This document shows, piece by piece, positions 1 through 7,172 of a stretch of 7,408 nt of DNA. Each line of letters starts with the position of its first letter. The first letter of the stretch is position 1. A program made the position numbers and the translations under genes. The notes under the pieces were generated by a model. That model worked only from the letters and a program-made list of their open reading frames with translations. It was not told the DNA's origin and made no database searches. The stretch lies in contig DAIJ01000027.1 of assembly GCA_002498725.1 (NCBI GenBank), positions 1 through 7,408 on the forward strand, in the 5' to 3' direction. This stretch comes from Euryarchaeota archaeon UBA23 (lineage in GTDB: Archaea > Thermoplasmatota > Poseidoniia > Poseidoniales > Thalassarchaeaceae).

Positions 1-938
1 AGACAATGGTTGTTTCAGACTTCTTGGGTAATCTCGAAGATTGTAAAATGTGGTCCTTTGATGGATCTTCAACAAAACAGGCTGAAGGAGGAGATTCTGA
101 CTGTCTACTAAAACCCGTCTTTATTTGCCCAGATCCAGACCGAATAGCAGGTTATCTTGTAATGTGTGAGGTGCTCAATGCTGATGGCACCCCTCATTCC
201 TCAAATGGAAGAGCAACTATCGAAGGGGATGATGATGATTTTTGGTTTGGATATGAACAGGAATACTTCCTATGGGATCCTGAAACTAATCTACCTCTTG
301 GTTTCCCTCGAGACCAAACTCCTCAGGGCCAATTTTATTGTTCAGTAGGTGGAATGAATACCTTTGGTAGAGATATTATTGAAGCTCATTTAGATATGTG
401 TCTAGATGCAGGCTTGAATGTTGAGGGAATTAATGCAGAAGTTGCTGTTGGACAATGGGAGTATCAGATATTTGCCAAAGGTGCGAAGGAAGCAGGAGAT
501 CAGATTTGGGTTTCTAGATATCTAGCAGAAAGGAATGCAGAGAAGTATGGTTTGTCAATAGAGTGGCATCCAAAGCCATTGGGTCCAACTGATTGGAATG
601 GTTCTGGAATGCATGTAAATTTCAGCGATGGTAGAATGAGAGACGAAGGTGGAGAGGAATTGATGAACCAGATCTGCGAGGCATTCGGAAGAAATATCAA
701 GAAACATATTGATGTATACGGCGCTCACAATGAACAGCGACTAACTGGCCTTCATGAGACTCAATCAATCCATGAATTCTCTTATGGTGTATCTGATAGA
801 GGTGCATCAATCAGAATTCCTATTGGGACAATAGAAGATGGGTGGAAGGGTAGATTAGAGGACCGAAGACCCTCATCTAATGGAGATCCATACAAAATTG
901 GAGCAGTTGTGATTTCAACTACTAAGTCCTCATATTGA
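1..938 (+). CDS. glnA: Glutamine synthetase, eukaryote-type (GSII), 5'-truncated by window edge
   Basis: Makes glutamine from glutamate, ammonia and ATP in the cytoplasm. The frame is open to the left edge, and the first readable residues (T-M-V-V-S-D-F) match the stretch after the usual R-[ST]-K-T segment of GSII, so roughly 30 N-terminal residues are missing and the ATG at nt 6 is internal. Numbering from that Met, the family signatures are all there: GYEQEY (metal ligands E84, E86), GINAEVAVGQWE (E145, E152), NGSGMHVNF (H203), NEQRLTG (R245), SDRGASIRIP (R265, R270) and LEDRRPSSNGDPY (E285). No catalytic residue is missing in the visible part. GSII proteins are about 340-370 residues, consistent with this fragment. 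Most archaea use the longer GSI, so a GSII here may have been acquired by transfer. The 3' end overlaps the convergent oxidase gene. Confidence 0.95.
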   Translation, partial: TMVVSDFLGNLEDCKMWSFDGSSTKQAEGGDSDCLLKPVFICPDPDRIAGYLVMCEVLNADGTPHSSNGRATIEGDDDDFWFGYEQEYFLWDPETNLPLGFPRDQTPQGQFYCSVGGMNTFGRDIIEAHLDMCLDAGLNVEGINAEVAVGQWEYQIFAKGAKEAGDQIWVSRYLAERNAEKYGLSIEWHPKPLGPTDWNGSGMHVNFSDGRMRDEGGEELMNQICEAFGRNIKKHIDVYGAHNEQRLTGLHETQSIHEFSYGVSDRGASIRIPIGTIEDGWKGRLEDRRPSSNGDPYKIGAVVISTTKSSY

Positions 939-1863
939 GATCTATTAATCTAACGACTTCATCGGCGCAGCCCCACGAAAGTGTGACTCCTGCACCTCCA
1001 TGCCCGTAGTTATGAATAATCAATTGTTTATTCTTAATTTCCGACTCTAGTCGAACTTCATCCCGAGACGGTCTTAGTCCAACTCCGTGTCCAACTATTT
1101 TTGTTCGATCTAGTTCCGGCCACAAAGCTTCACATTTTTCGAGTATTAGTTGAGTGTCTTCATCTCTTGTTTCCATAGTCCAATCTCCTACTTGAGCAGT
1201 CCCTCCTAATACAGTAACATCTCTTCTTGGTATTGTATAAGTCAGCGTATCAGGTTTTTGATCGAATCTTCCAAAACCAGGGTCTTGTTTGATGTATATG
1301 ATTTGCCCGCGAACTGGTACAACAGTTTTATCATTGCATAATTCATTCGCCCCTAATCCGCAACAATTGACAATGACTTCTGTTGAGACTGAATCTAAGT
1401 TTTCTATTTTCATTATTTTTATTTCTCCACCTAGTTTTTTGAATCTGGACATTAGCCAAGGCATGTAAATGTGCATTTCAATAACTGGTGCTTCAAGTTC
1501 CCATCCAAACGTATAATCTTGTATAATTTCTTCATCATTAAGGATCCTAAAGTGAGGGATATATTCACTCCATCCGGGGACCTCTTCTTTTTCCTTAAGA
1601 TATTCTCTACCTTTTCTCATAGTTATGCAGTCAACATTTTCTTCATTCATGAGACGAACTAATTCATCAAATGTTTCTGCTGACCATTTATTCGTTTTAT
1701 TAATGGGTTCTACCAGAAAGGGGTACCACCAAGCAGCAGCAGTATCAGAAACCGTATTTGGACTTATGAATTCAGAAATTATTGTGACGGAATGACCTTG
1801 TTCAAGTAATCTAATTCCGCAGCTAAGACCAGATACTCCAGCCCCCACCACGGTACAATCCAT
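922..1863 (-). CDS. FAD-dependent D-amino-acid oxidase (DAAO/DASPO family)
   Basis: Predicted to oxidise D-amino acids to 2-oxo acids, releasing ammonia and hydrogen peroxide. From the chosen ATG the protein has 313 residues, normal for the family. It opens directly with the FAD-binding Rossmann motif VVGAGVSGLS (G7, G9, G12). Then come AAAWWYPF (42-49), VPVRGQ (182-187), YTIPRRD (Y209, matching the active-site Tyr of the family's YIIP motif), VGLRPSRDEVRLE (R264, matching the carboxylate-binding Arg of DAAO) and the C-terminal HNYGHGGAGVTLSWGCA signature (284-300). A GTG at nt 1920 would add 19 residues, but that stretch (K- and N-rich) lies ahead of a family-typical N-terminus and overlaps a TATA-like box, so I prefer ATG 1863. 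Whether it prefers neutral or acidic D-amino acids cannot be told by eye. There is no targeting signal, so it is cytosolic. It converges on glutamine synthetase. Confidence 0.92.
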   Translation of the reverse strand: MDCTVVGAGVSGLSCGIRLLEQGHSVTIISEFISPNTVSDTAAAWWYPFLVEPINKTNKWSAETFDELVRLMNEENVDCITMRKGREYLKEKEEVPGWSEYIPHFRILNDEEIIQDYTFGWELEAPVIEMHIYMPWLMSRFKKLGGEIKIMKIENLDSVSTEVIVNCCGLGANELCNDKTVVPVRGQIIYIKQDPGFGRFDQKPDTLTYTIPRRDVTVLGGTAQVGDWTMETRDEDTQLILEKCEALWPELDRTKIVGHGVGLRPSRDEVRLESEIKNKQLIIHNYGHGGAGVTLSWGCADEVVRLIDLNMRT

Positions 1864-1908
1864 ACATTTCGGTTTGCAGTTAAACACTTGATTTACTCGG
1901 TTCTTTTT

Positions 1909-1918
1909 GCATATATTC
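1909..1918. promoter_or_regulatory. Symmetric TATA-like element between divergent genes
   Basis: The sequence GCATATATTC sits between the oxidase (ATG at 1863, minus strand) and the zinc-ribbon gene (ATG at 1945, plus strand). ATATAT is palindromic, so an archaeal TBP site could work in either direction. An archaeal start site about 26 nt from the box centre would fall near 1940 on the plus strand, almost leaderless for ATG 1945. On the minus strand it would fall near 1886, a leader of about 20 nt. No separate BRE was confirmed. This is a prediction from spacing only. Confidence 0.4.
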
Positions 1919-1944
1919 ACTACAGAAGTGTCTTGAGTAGGTTT

Positions 1945-2163
1945 ATGCTGTCGAAATTAGGTGATTGTTTGCCGAAGGTGAGGAAGCCAAAGGGTGGATG
2001 GCATATTCCTCGTAAGAAAAAGAGGCGTTCTGGTCCAAGAGTAGCACCAAGTGAAAGAGGTCTTCCTCCATGCCCAGCATGTGGTGAATGGAGCATGCAA
2101 AAGGATAATTCACGTGTAGAATTGTATTGTGGAGCCTGCGGTGCAATCATGGGTTCTAGTTAA
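1945..2163 (+). CDS. Small basic zinc-ribbon protein
   Basis: A 72-residue protein with one zinc ribbon in its C-terminal half: CPAC (C44, C47) and CGAC (C63, C66), a C-x2-C-x15-C-x2-C arrangement that should bind one zinc ion. The N-terminal half is strongly basic (KVRKPKGG, PRKKKRRSGPR), which suggests contact with nucleic acid or ribosome. The open frame extends upstream to 1888, but ATG 1945 lies about 32 nt downstream of a TATA-like box, giving a near-leaderless start, so I chose it. GTG 1978 would give a 61-residue alternative. The ribbon spacing resembles ribosomal S27ae (C-x2-C-x14-C-x2-C), but the surrounding residues do not convince me. The specific function is unknown. The minus-strand frames here are shadows. 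Confidence 0.7.
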   Translation: MLSKLGDCLPKVRKPKGGWHIPRKKKRRSGPRVAPSERGLPPCPACGEWSMQKDNSRVELYCGACGAIMGSS

Positions 2164-2178
2164 TTTCCGATCCCGAAC

Positions 2179-2188
2179 CCTATATGTC
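2179..2188 (+). promoter_or_regulatory. TATA-like promoter ahead of the PrsW-family gene
   Basis: CCTATATGTC lies just after the zinc-ribbon stop codon. Transcription would start about 26 nt downstream, near 2208-2212, leaving a leader of roughly 45 nt before the ATG at 2255. That leader holds the short overlapping frames described separately. It is the only clear TATA-like element between the two genes. Position-based prediction. Confidence 0.45.
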
Positions 2189-2205
2189 GGTGTATTGTCC
2201 GAATA

Positions 2206-2255
2206 ATGCTGCAGTGATGAGGAACCGCACCGGGCGCCTAGGGTGTCGCGAGTGA
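2206..2255 (+). other. Tandem mini-ORFs linked by TGATG overlaps to the PrsW start
   Basis: ATG 2206 opens a three-codon frame (MLQ) whose TGA (2215-2217) shares its last A with ATG 2217. That second frame encodes 12 residues (MRNRTGRLGCRE), and its TGA (2253-2255) shares its last A with ATG 2255, the chosen start of the protease. TGATG overlaps are typical of translational coupling. If transcription starts at 2208-2212, only the 12-codon frame would be on the mRNA, as a near-leaderless upstream ORF. No Shine-Dalgarno motif precedes ATG 2255, which fits restart after the upstream frame. It could still be chance, since short frames are common. Confidence 0.3.
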
Positions 2256-3856
2256 TGGGCGATCTGAGCAGCATAGGGGATTTTATCTTGTCTCGGATAA
2301 TTACGGACTCAAATGGTCGCAAATTCCGCTTACAGGATCCGGTGCCACTTACGCCTGCTCCTGAAAGAATCAGTTTAGCCACAGAAAGTAAACCTTGGAA
2401 GAATTACTGGAGAATGTTAGGTACTGTTCTTCTTGCTTTTATTTTGATAGATTTAGGTATTGTGTTGTTAATTTTTGGCCCCCTAGAGGGAGAATGGATC
2501 TTGACCTTTTTAGGTGCTTTTTGTTCATTTCTAGCACTTCCTTTCCTAATATTACTACATCGCCCTAAGATGGTTCATGTACGTTTGGCAACACCTGATC
2601 CTAATGGTCGGAATTATCATCCTTTACCAGAAGGCGGATCCCTATTTACAACTCAAAAGACAGTTTTTCAGAGATTCATAACACGCGATGATTCTGTATT
2701 GGATTTACCTCCATTAAGACAAGTTTGGGGTGTTTTTGCTGTAGTATTATTGTTAGGTGTTATTTTTTCAATCCCTCTCCTATTATCTGTTTTGGCAGGC
2801 TCTGATGACTTAGTTTTTGGAGTATACCTCCTTTCTTTTATACCGGTGTTGATTCTTGCTATAGCAGCATTTTCGATACCCGTTTTTGCTTGGTGGGCTA
2901 CTTCTTCAAAATATATCGGATTACCGACTAGAAGAAGAGATGGCGAAGCTTGGTTAATCGCAGGAATGGCATCGGCACTTCCTGCATTAATCATTAATAG
3001 CTGGATTTTTCCTGCATTACTTCCTTCATTTTTATCTGAAAGTGCTCAGATGTTTCTTTTGTTGACTATAAGTGCTCCATTCGGCGAAGAAATTTTTAAA
3101 ATGATTGCAGTATGCCTTTTCTTACCTTCAATTAAAAATGCTAGGAAAGGTTTTCAGATAGGATTCACAGTAGGTCTTGGGTTTGCATTAATTGAGAATC
3201 TCACATATATTTTGAACAGTACGATTTTCGGTGCAATTGGTCTTACAATTACCACCTTGGTAAGAGGTATTGGGTCCATACCCGGTCATGCGTTATGGAC
3301 TGGAGTTACCGGGTTTGGCATAGGCTGTCTTGCAGAAAAAACAGACATAGACAAACGAATGTTGTGGATATTACGGCGACTTAGTGTAGTTACCGTAGAT
3401 TTCGCTGAGAATATTGGTTTTGATGTTGATGGCGACGGCGACAAATCAGGATATGATGATAAAAGAGAGAGTCTAGATGAGGTATTGGCTAGTGAGGACA
3501 AAGAGTATTTTCCTTGGAAGTTAATTAATCAAAATACCGGAGATATAATCGACCCATATTTTGATACAGAAGTCGATGATAAAGTATCAAGTTCTCAGAA
3601 TAAATATGATATGATTGAAGAATCTGGTATTAGAATACTGCCACCAAGTAGTGCATTGATATGTCTTTGCTTAGCAATTTTTGGGCATGCATTTTGGAAT
3701 GGATCTAGTTATTTGATTATCGATGTTGCTGAATTAATTGGCTTTGGTTCAACAGGTGCAGGAATTGTTAACTTTGGTTGGTTAATATTCTTAATATGCT
3801 CAGTTCTCTTCTTAGTTGCAGTCATATTGAAGGGTGTTCGTTCATTACCATCTTAG
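2255..3856 (+). CDS. PrsW-family intramembrane metalloprotease with long N-terminal membrane region and acidic insert
   Basis: A polytopic membrane protein of 533 residues from ATG 2255 (GTG 2243 and GTG 2252 are in-frame alternatives). It carries the four PrsW motifs inside hydrophobic segments: FGEEIFK (E278, E279, K282), GFALIEN (E314, N315), PGHALW (H345) and FGHAFWN (H478, N482). PrsW proteases cleave membrane-bound regulators, such as the anti-sigma factor RsiW in Bacillus, using a metal held by Glu and His residues. Typical PrsW proteins are about 220-300 residues. This one adds about four N-terminal membrane segments (near 55-77, 82-102, 158-182, 187-212). It also has a hydrophilic acidic stretch of about 105 residues (360-466) between the two His motifs, with an EF-hand-like loop at 390-401. 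The substrate is unknown. It is followed 54 bases later by the DUF92 gene. Confidence 0.82.
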   Translation: MGDLSSIGDFILSRIITDSNGRKFRLQDPVPLTPAPERISLATESKPWKNYWRMLGTVLLAFILIDLGIVLLIFGPLEGEWILTFLGAFCSFLALPFLILLHRPKMVHVRLATPDPNGRNYHPLPEGGSLFTTQKTVFQRFITRDDSVLDLPPLRQVWGVFAVVLLLGVIFSIPLLLSVLAGSDDLVFGVYLLSFIPVLILAIAAFSIPVFAWWATSSKYIGLPTRRRDGEAWLIAGMASALPALIINSWIFPALLPSFLSESAQMFLLLTISAPFGEEIFKMIAVCLFLPSIKNARKGFQIGFTVGLGFALIENLTYILNSTIFGAIGLTITTLVRGIGSIPGHALWTGVTGFGIGCLAEKTDIDKRMLWILRRLSVVTVDFAENIGFDVDGDGDKSGYDDKRESLDEVLASEDKEYFPWKLINQNTGDIIDPYFDTEVDDKVSSSQNKYDMIEESGIRILPPSSALICLCLAIFGHAFWNGSSYLIIDVAELIGFGSTGAGIVNFGWLIFLICSVLFLVAVILKGVRSLPS

Positions 3857-3910
3857 TTCCATTAGGAGAAATAATCATCATCTGAATAATTAGAAGGAAG
3901 GTCGAGGGCT

Positions 3911-4660
3911 ATGATATTACCAATTGATTTGACTCCAGATCAAGGAATATCCTTATTTTTAGTGGTATTTTTAATGACCATCTCTGGTCTAAAGGGTATG
4001 CTTGATAGAAGTGGAATATTTGCTGCTGCGTTGGTTGGCTTTTCAGTTTCAATTTTTGGTCATTGGACCTGGCTTGCAATGCTTATTGTTTTTCTAATGG
4101 TTGGAGTGACAGCAACTGCATGGAGGTATGAAGAAAAATCTCGATTAAGAATTGCTGAATCTAATGAAGGAACTAGAGGTTGGCGTAATGTTATGGCGAA
4201 TGGTGGAGTTGCCGCCTTGGTGTCTGCATTAAGCTATTTTTTGGGTGATCCCAACTGGGGTTATCTGGCAGTGGCCTGCAGCATTTCAGTAGCAGCTTCC
4301 GATACATTAGCATCTGAGATCGGCAGTCTTGACCCAAGAACTCGATCTATCATAAATTTAGAAGCAGTTCCAGCCGGAACAAATGGAGGGATGTCAATAA
4401 CTGGAACCTTTGCTGCTTTATTCGGAGGCTTAATAATCGGCATTATGGCAGTTACTTTATCTTCAATCAATGGCAATTCAATTCCCTTGGATTCACTATT
4501 TCTAATAGTTACTGCAATAGGCTGGTTGGGTTGTCAAGTAGATTCAATTTTAGGTGCACTTTTTGAAAACAAAGGACTCATTGGAAAACACACAGTCAAC
4601 TTCCTTGCAACATTATCGGGTGCTTTAATGGCAGTACTAGTTAATTGGCAATTCCTTTGA
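3911..4660 (+). CDS. DUF92 / TIGR00297-family integral membrane protein (VTE6-like)
   Basis: A 249-residue, very hydrophobic protein of normal length for the family. Conserved DUF92 blocks are visible: RGWRNVMANGGVAAL (89-103), AASDTLASEIG (128-138), PAGTNGGMSITGT (154-166), DSILGALFENKG (211-222) and HTVNF (227-231). The characterised plant member VTE6 is a phytyl-phosphate kinase that makes phytyl diphosphate. The acidic and Gly/Asn-rich loops here fit phosphate transfer to a polyprenyl phosphate, so a role in salvaging or activating isoprenoid alcohols for archaeal lipids is possible; this is inference. Purine-rich GGAAGG (3895-3900) and GAGGG (3904-3908) precede ATG 3911; only the first is at a workable distance for a ribosome site. 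It probably shares a transcript with the genes on either side (54- and 57-base gaps). Confidence 0.85.
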   Translation: MILPIDLTPDQGISLFLVVFLMTISGLKGMLDRSGIFAAALVGFSVSIFGHWTWLAMLIVFLMVGVTATAWRYEEKSRLRIAESNEGTRGWRNVMANGGVAALVSALSYFLGDPNWGYLAVACSISVAASDTLASEIGSLDPRTRSIINLEAVPAGTNGGMSITGTFAALFGGLIIGIMAVTLSSINGNSIPLDSLFLIVTAIGWLGCQVDSILGALFENKGLIGKHTVNFLATLSGALMAVLVNWQFL

Positions 4661-4717
4661 CCAAGTAAGCGCGAGGTTTGAATGTAGATCAGACAACGGC
4701 GGGTCGGAGAGTGGACA

Positions 4718-7045
4718 ATGCATAGTCGTACTTTAATTGGGGCTTTTGCCCTAGCAATGTTATTTGCTACACTTTCTAGTGGCCTTAGTTATGCTCAAGA
4801 ATCAGATTCAGAATTCGGACCCGGACTTGATTTGATAGTTCCTGAACAACACAATATATTCCTCCATGGCCCTCCAGAAAATGCTGAACTTCGTCGTGAT
4901 TGGCCTATAATTACAGGGATTCCCCTAGGTTCTATTGAATTTTCAAAAACTGCTAGTGTCCCTAATCAATTAATCCAAATTGATGGTCATCCACTTAAGG
5001 AGGCTTTACTTTTTGATGGAACTGTCTCTGTCAACCTTTACGCATCTCTTGAGGCCAAGTCTCCAATTTGTAGACAAACTAACGGGCTCCCGGGAACTCC
5101 AGCAGGAGCTACAACTCAGTTTTTCGTAACATTGACATGGGGAAGTTTCACTTTATTGGATAATTCCCCAACCGAGGCAATTACAATGGATGAATCTTAT
5201 GCTCTAGCACATCATTTTTCTATTTCATCCCCTGTATCTAATATCTCAATGGGTCCCGGTGATATAATGTCAATTAGTATTTCAGTTGAGCATGATTGTA
5301 TTCAGCAGGGAGTATTATGGTGGGGTACTTTTGATGCAAGAAGCGGAATTACTCTTGAAGGAGAAATTCTAGATCCTCAATTAGATCAAGTATTGGATTC
5401 AAATAGAATGTCTAGGATTGAATTTACGCCAATTTCTCCATGGGGTGATGAAGATTTCTCTGCCCAAGTAATTGAGGTAGTAGGGCCTATGGATGATTGG
5501 GCTTCTATGATTCATGGTTATGGTCAAGAAGAACAGAGGCTAGATCACTTTGAATCACCCCATTCATTTAGAGTAGGAGAAGCTAATCGATCAATCAGAA
5601 CGTGGTCAACTTCTAATCCCCTCGAACCAGGCCTATACATGGTTGATGCTTGTTTTACTTTGGTTGATCAGCATCCTGCCGATCCATGTGACGTTATTGC
5701 AGTCCTTAAGTTCGAAGTTCCACAAGATCCTGATGCTATTCTTAGTGGTACTTGGGTGGCCATATTAATTCCACTAGGGGTAATTGGATGGCTAGGAATG
5801 TCAATTAGAGAAGCGATGCTTCCTCTACCAGCGTATATCGTTATTCTTGTTCTTGCAATAGCAAGTATTGGTCCAGCGGTTCACCTTCCTGATATTGATT
5901 CTAATGAGGCACGGATTGACGGGGCGGCTCCTTCTTTTACTCTTCTTCAACATGGTGGGGATGGTTCAATATCTCTAGGTGATTTATTATCAAAATCAGA
6001 TGCTGTTGTAGTCGGAATGTATGTTCCCGGTTCTGCAAACGCAGTACGTCAAGCAAATGATTTTCATATGGCAGATATTCTTATCGACGAAGACGTAGCA
6101 TTTGTTCAGATAGCCACTGGAGAGGGAGTTAGAGCAGTAGATTTGGATTCTCATGCAGAATATATCAATGAATCTTGGCCATTACTAATGGATATGTCAG
6201 ATTCAAGAGTGGGTAGGGCATTTCCAAGTGGAGCAAGTGATTCTGTAATCATAATTGATGCCGGAGGATTTGTTACAGATTGGGCACCTGGCACCCTGTC
6301 TAGTACGGAGATTGCCGAAGCCGTCGAATCATCTAAGAAGGGTTCTGGTCATTCATTCGCGGATCCAATACTAATGTTGTGGGGTACTGCACTTCTTCCA
6401 CTTTTTGTTTTATCAATGCCACGTGAAAAGAGATATGAAGAGCCTAATGAAATCCTGCTACCCGGTTCTGGTGTTTTACTGACTCTTCTTGCCGCAGGCA
6501 GTGGCTTTTTGATTTGGGCATTGCCAATAGCAATTTTTGCTGCAATAGGAATGGGGCTAATATGGATCTGGGTAGAAGTTATTCTAGCGATCATACTAAT
6601 TTACCATGGAATACGTACTCTTACTACTGGCTGTATTCCTGAATTAAAGTGGGTATCGGATAAGATACATGCTTATCTTCCTAGACAATATCGAGAATGG
6701 CGTAATGCTATCTCATTTAGTGATGATCTACATCTTGGTATTTGGGTTGCTTGGCTTATATGGTTAAGAACTCCTGATTTAGTTGCTCAGGGTGTTGGAT
6801 CTGTTGCTCGAACCGGAATATTGGGAATTATTTTGGCTCTTCTAGTTCTTTTAGGTATGACATTGGCAGCAGGTCTAAGTGTTACAGTTTGTAGAATGAT
6901 TATTGGCATTACGGGACCCATTCCTAGAACGCTGGGGAGTCTTAGTGTAGGAATTCGCCCGAGGGCTTGGGGTTTAGCCAGCTCTATGTTGGGCGGCTGG
7001 CTATTATTATCGCTTATTCTTGGTCCTATTATCGGTTCTTTCTAG
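4718..7045 (+). CDS. Exported multi-domain membrane protein with cysteine-less redoxin-like domain
   Basis: A 775-residue protein I cannot assign to a named family. Regions in order: signal peptide (1-26, likely cut after S-Y-A); a beta-rich extracytoplasmic domain to about 340 with four Cys (C118, C194, C312, C324) that could form two disulfides; two membrane segments (about 346-364, 370-389); a redoxin-like domain (about 400-540); and a C-terminal membrane block (about 549-566, 583-628, 673-684, 699-727, 751-772). The redoxin part starts with GAAPSFTLL, continues with VVVGMYVPGS and a strand SVIIIDAGGFV (509-519), as in AhpC/TSA proteins. However, the peroxidatic or CxxC cysteines are absent, so it is probably not a working thiol enzyme. 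GGAG at 4706-4709 is a ribosome site eight bases before ATG 4718. It follows the DUF92 gene by 57 bases. Function is unknown; an envelope role is likely. Confidence 0.8.
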   Translation: MHSRTLIGAFALAMLFATLSSGLSYAQESDSEFGPGLDLIVPEQHNIFLHGPPENAELRRDWPIITGIPLGSIEFSKTASVPNQLIQIDGHPLKEALLFDGTVSVNLYASLEAKSPICRQTNGLPGTPAGATTQFFVTLTWGSFTLLDNSPTEAITMDESYALAHHFSISSPVSNISMGPGDIMSISISVEHDCIQQGVLWWGTFDARSGITLEGEILDPQLDQVLDSNRMSRIEFTPISPWGDEDFSAQVIEVVGPMDDWASMIHGYGQEEQRLDHFESPHSFRVGEANRSIRTWSTSNPLEPGLYMVDACFTLVDQHPADPCDVIAVLKFEVPQDPDAILSGTWVAILIPLGVIGWLGMSIREAMLPLPAYIVILVLAIASIGPAVHLPDIDSNEARIDGAAPSFTLLQHGGDGSISLGDLLSKSDAVVVGMYVPGSANAVRQANDFHMADILIDEDVAFVQIATGEGVRAVDLDSHAEYINESWPLLMDMSDSRVGRAFPSGASDSVIIIDAGGFVTDWAPGTLSSTEIAEAVESSKKGSGHSFADPILMLWGTALLPLFVLSMPREKRYEEPNEILLPGSGVLLTLLAAGSGFLIWALPIAIFAAIGMGLIWIWVEVILAIILIYHGIRTLTTGCIPELKWVSDKIHAYLPRQYREWRNAISFSDDLHLGIWVAWLIWLRTPDLVAQGVGSVARTGILGIILALLVLLGMTLAAGLSVTVCRMIIGITGPIPRTLGSLSVGIRPRAWGLASSMLGGWLLLSLILGPIIGSF

Positions 7046-7092
7046 ATGCCTACAATTAATATCCGTTATGAGAAAATGTTCGACCGTGAGCA

Positions 7093-7104
7093 TGATAAAA
7101 GATA
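7093..7104 (+). promoter_or_regulatory. TATA-like promoter of tRNA-Trp
   Basis: TGATAAAAGATA is centred about 30 bases upstream of the first tRNA nucleotide (7129), the normal archaeal spacing, so the tRNA appears to have its own promoter. The 83-base gap after the membrane-protein gene (7046-7128) holds only this element and a weak 6-bp hairpin (7076-7081 with 7088-7093). Confidence 0.45.
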
Positions 7105-7172
7105 GCGTCCTCGTCCCATTACTCCTTTGGGGGTATAGTATAACCTGGTAGTACCGCGGGCTCCAGTTGCAC

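Noticed and set aside
1864..1920. Extended oxidase start at GTG 1920
   Set aside because: The added 19 residues precede a family-typical N-terminus that begins just before the FAD motif, and they overlap the TATA-like element.
1888..1944. Extended zinc-ribbon start at ATG 1888
   Set aside because: It would place the TATA-like box inside the coding region, and the added residues show no zinc-ribbon features; ATG 1945 fits a near-leaderless transcript.
1920..2150. Minus-strand frames opposite the zinc-ribbon gene (also 1943-2146)
   Set aside because: They are mirror frames of a gene with a clear double CxxC motif, and neither shows a domain of its own.
2110..2382. Minus-strand 90-codon frame over the PrsW promoter and start
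   Set aside because: No recognisable motif, and it overlaps two better-supported plus-strand genes and their promoter.
2668..2994. Minus-strand 108-codon frame inside the protease gene
   Set aside because: It is a shadow of a membrane-protein coding frame with clear PrsW motifs.
7076..7093. Hairpin ATGTTC/GAGCAT as a terminator of the membrane-protein gene
   Set aside because: Only six pairs including a G-U, with no T-run after it; too weak to call.
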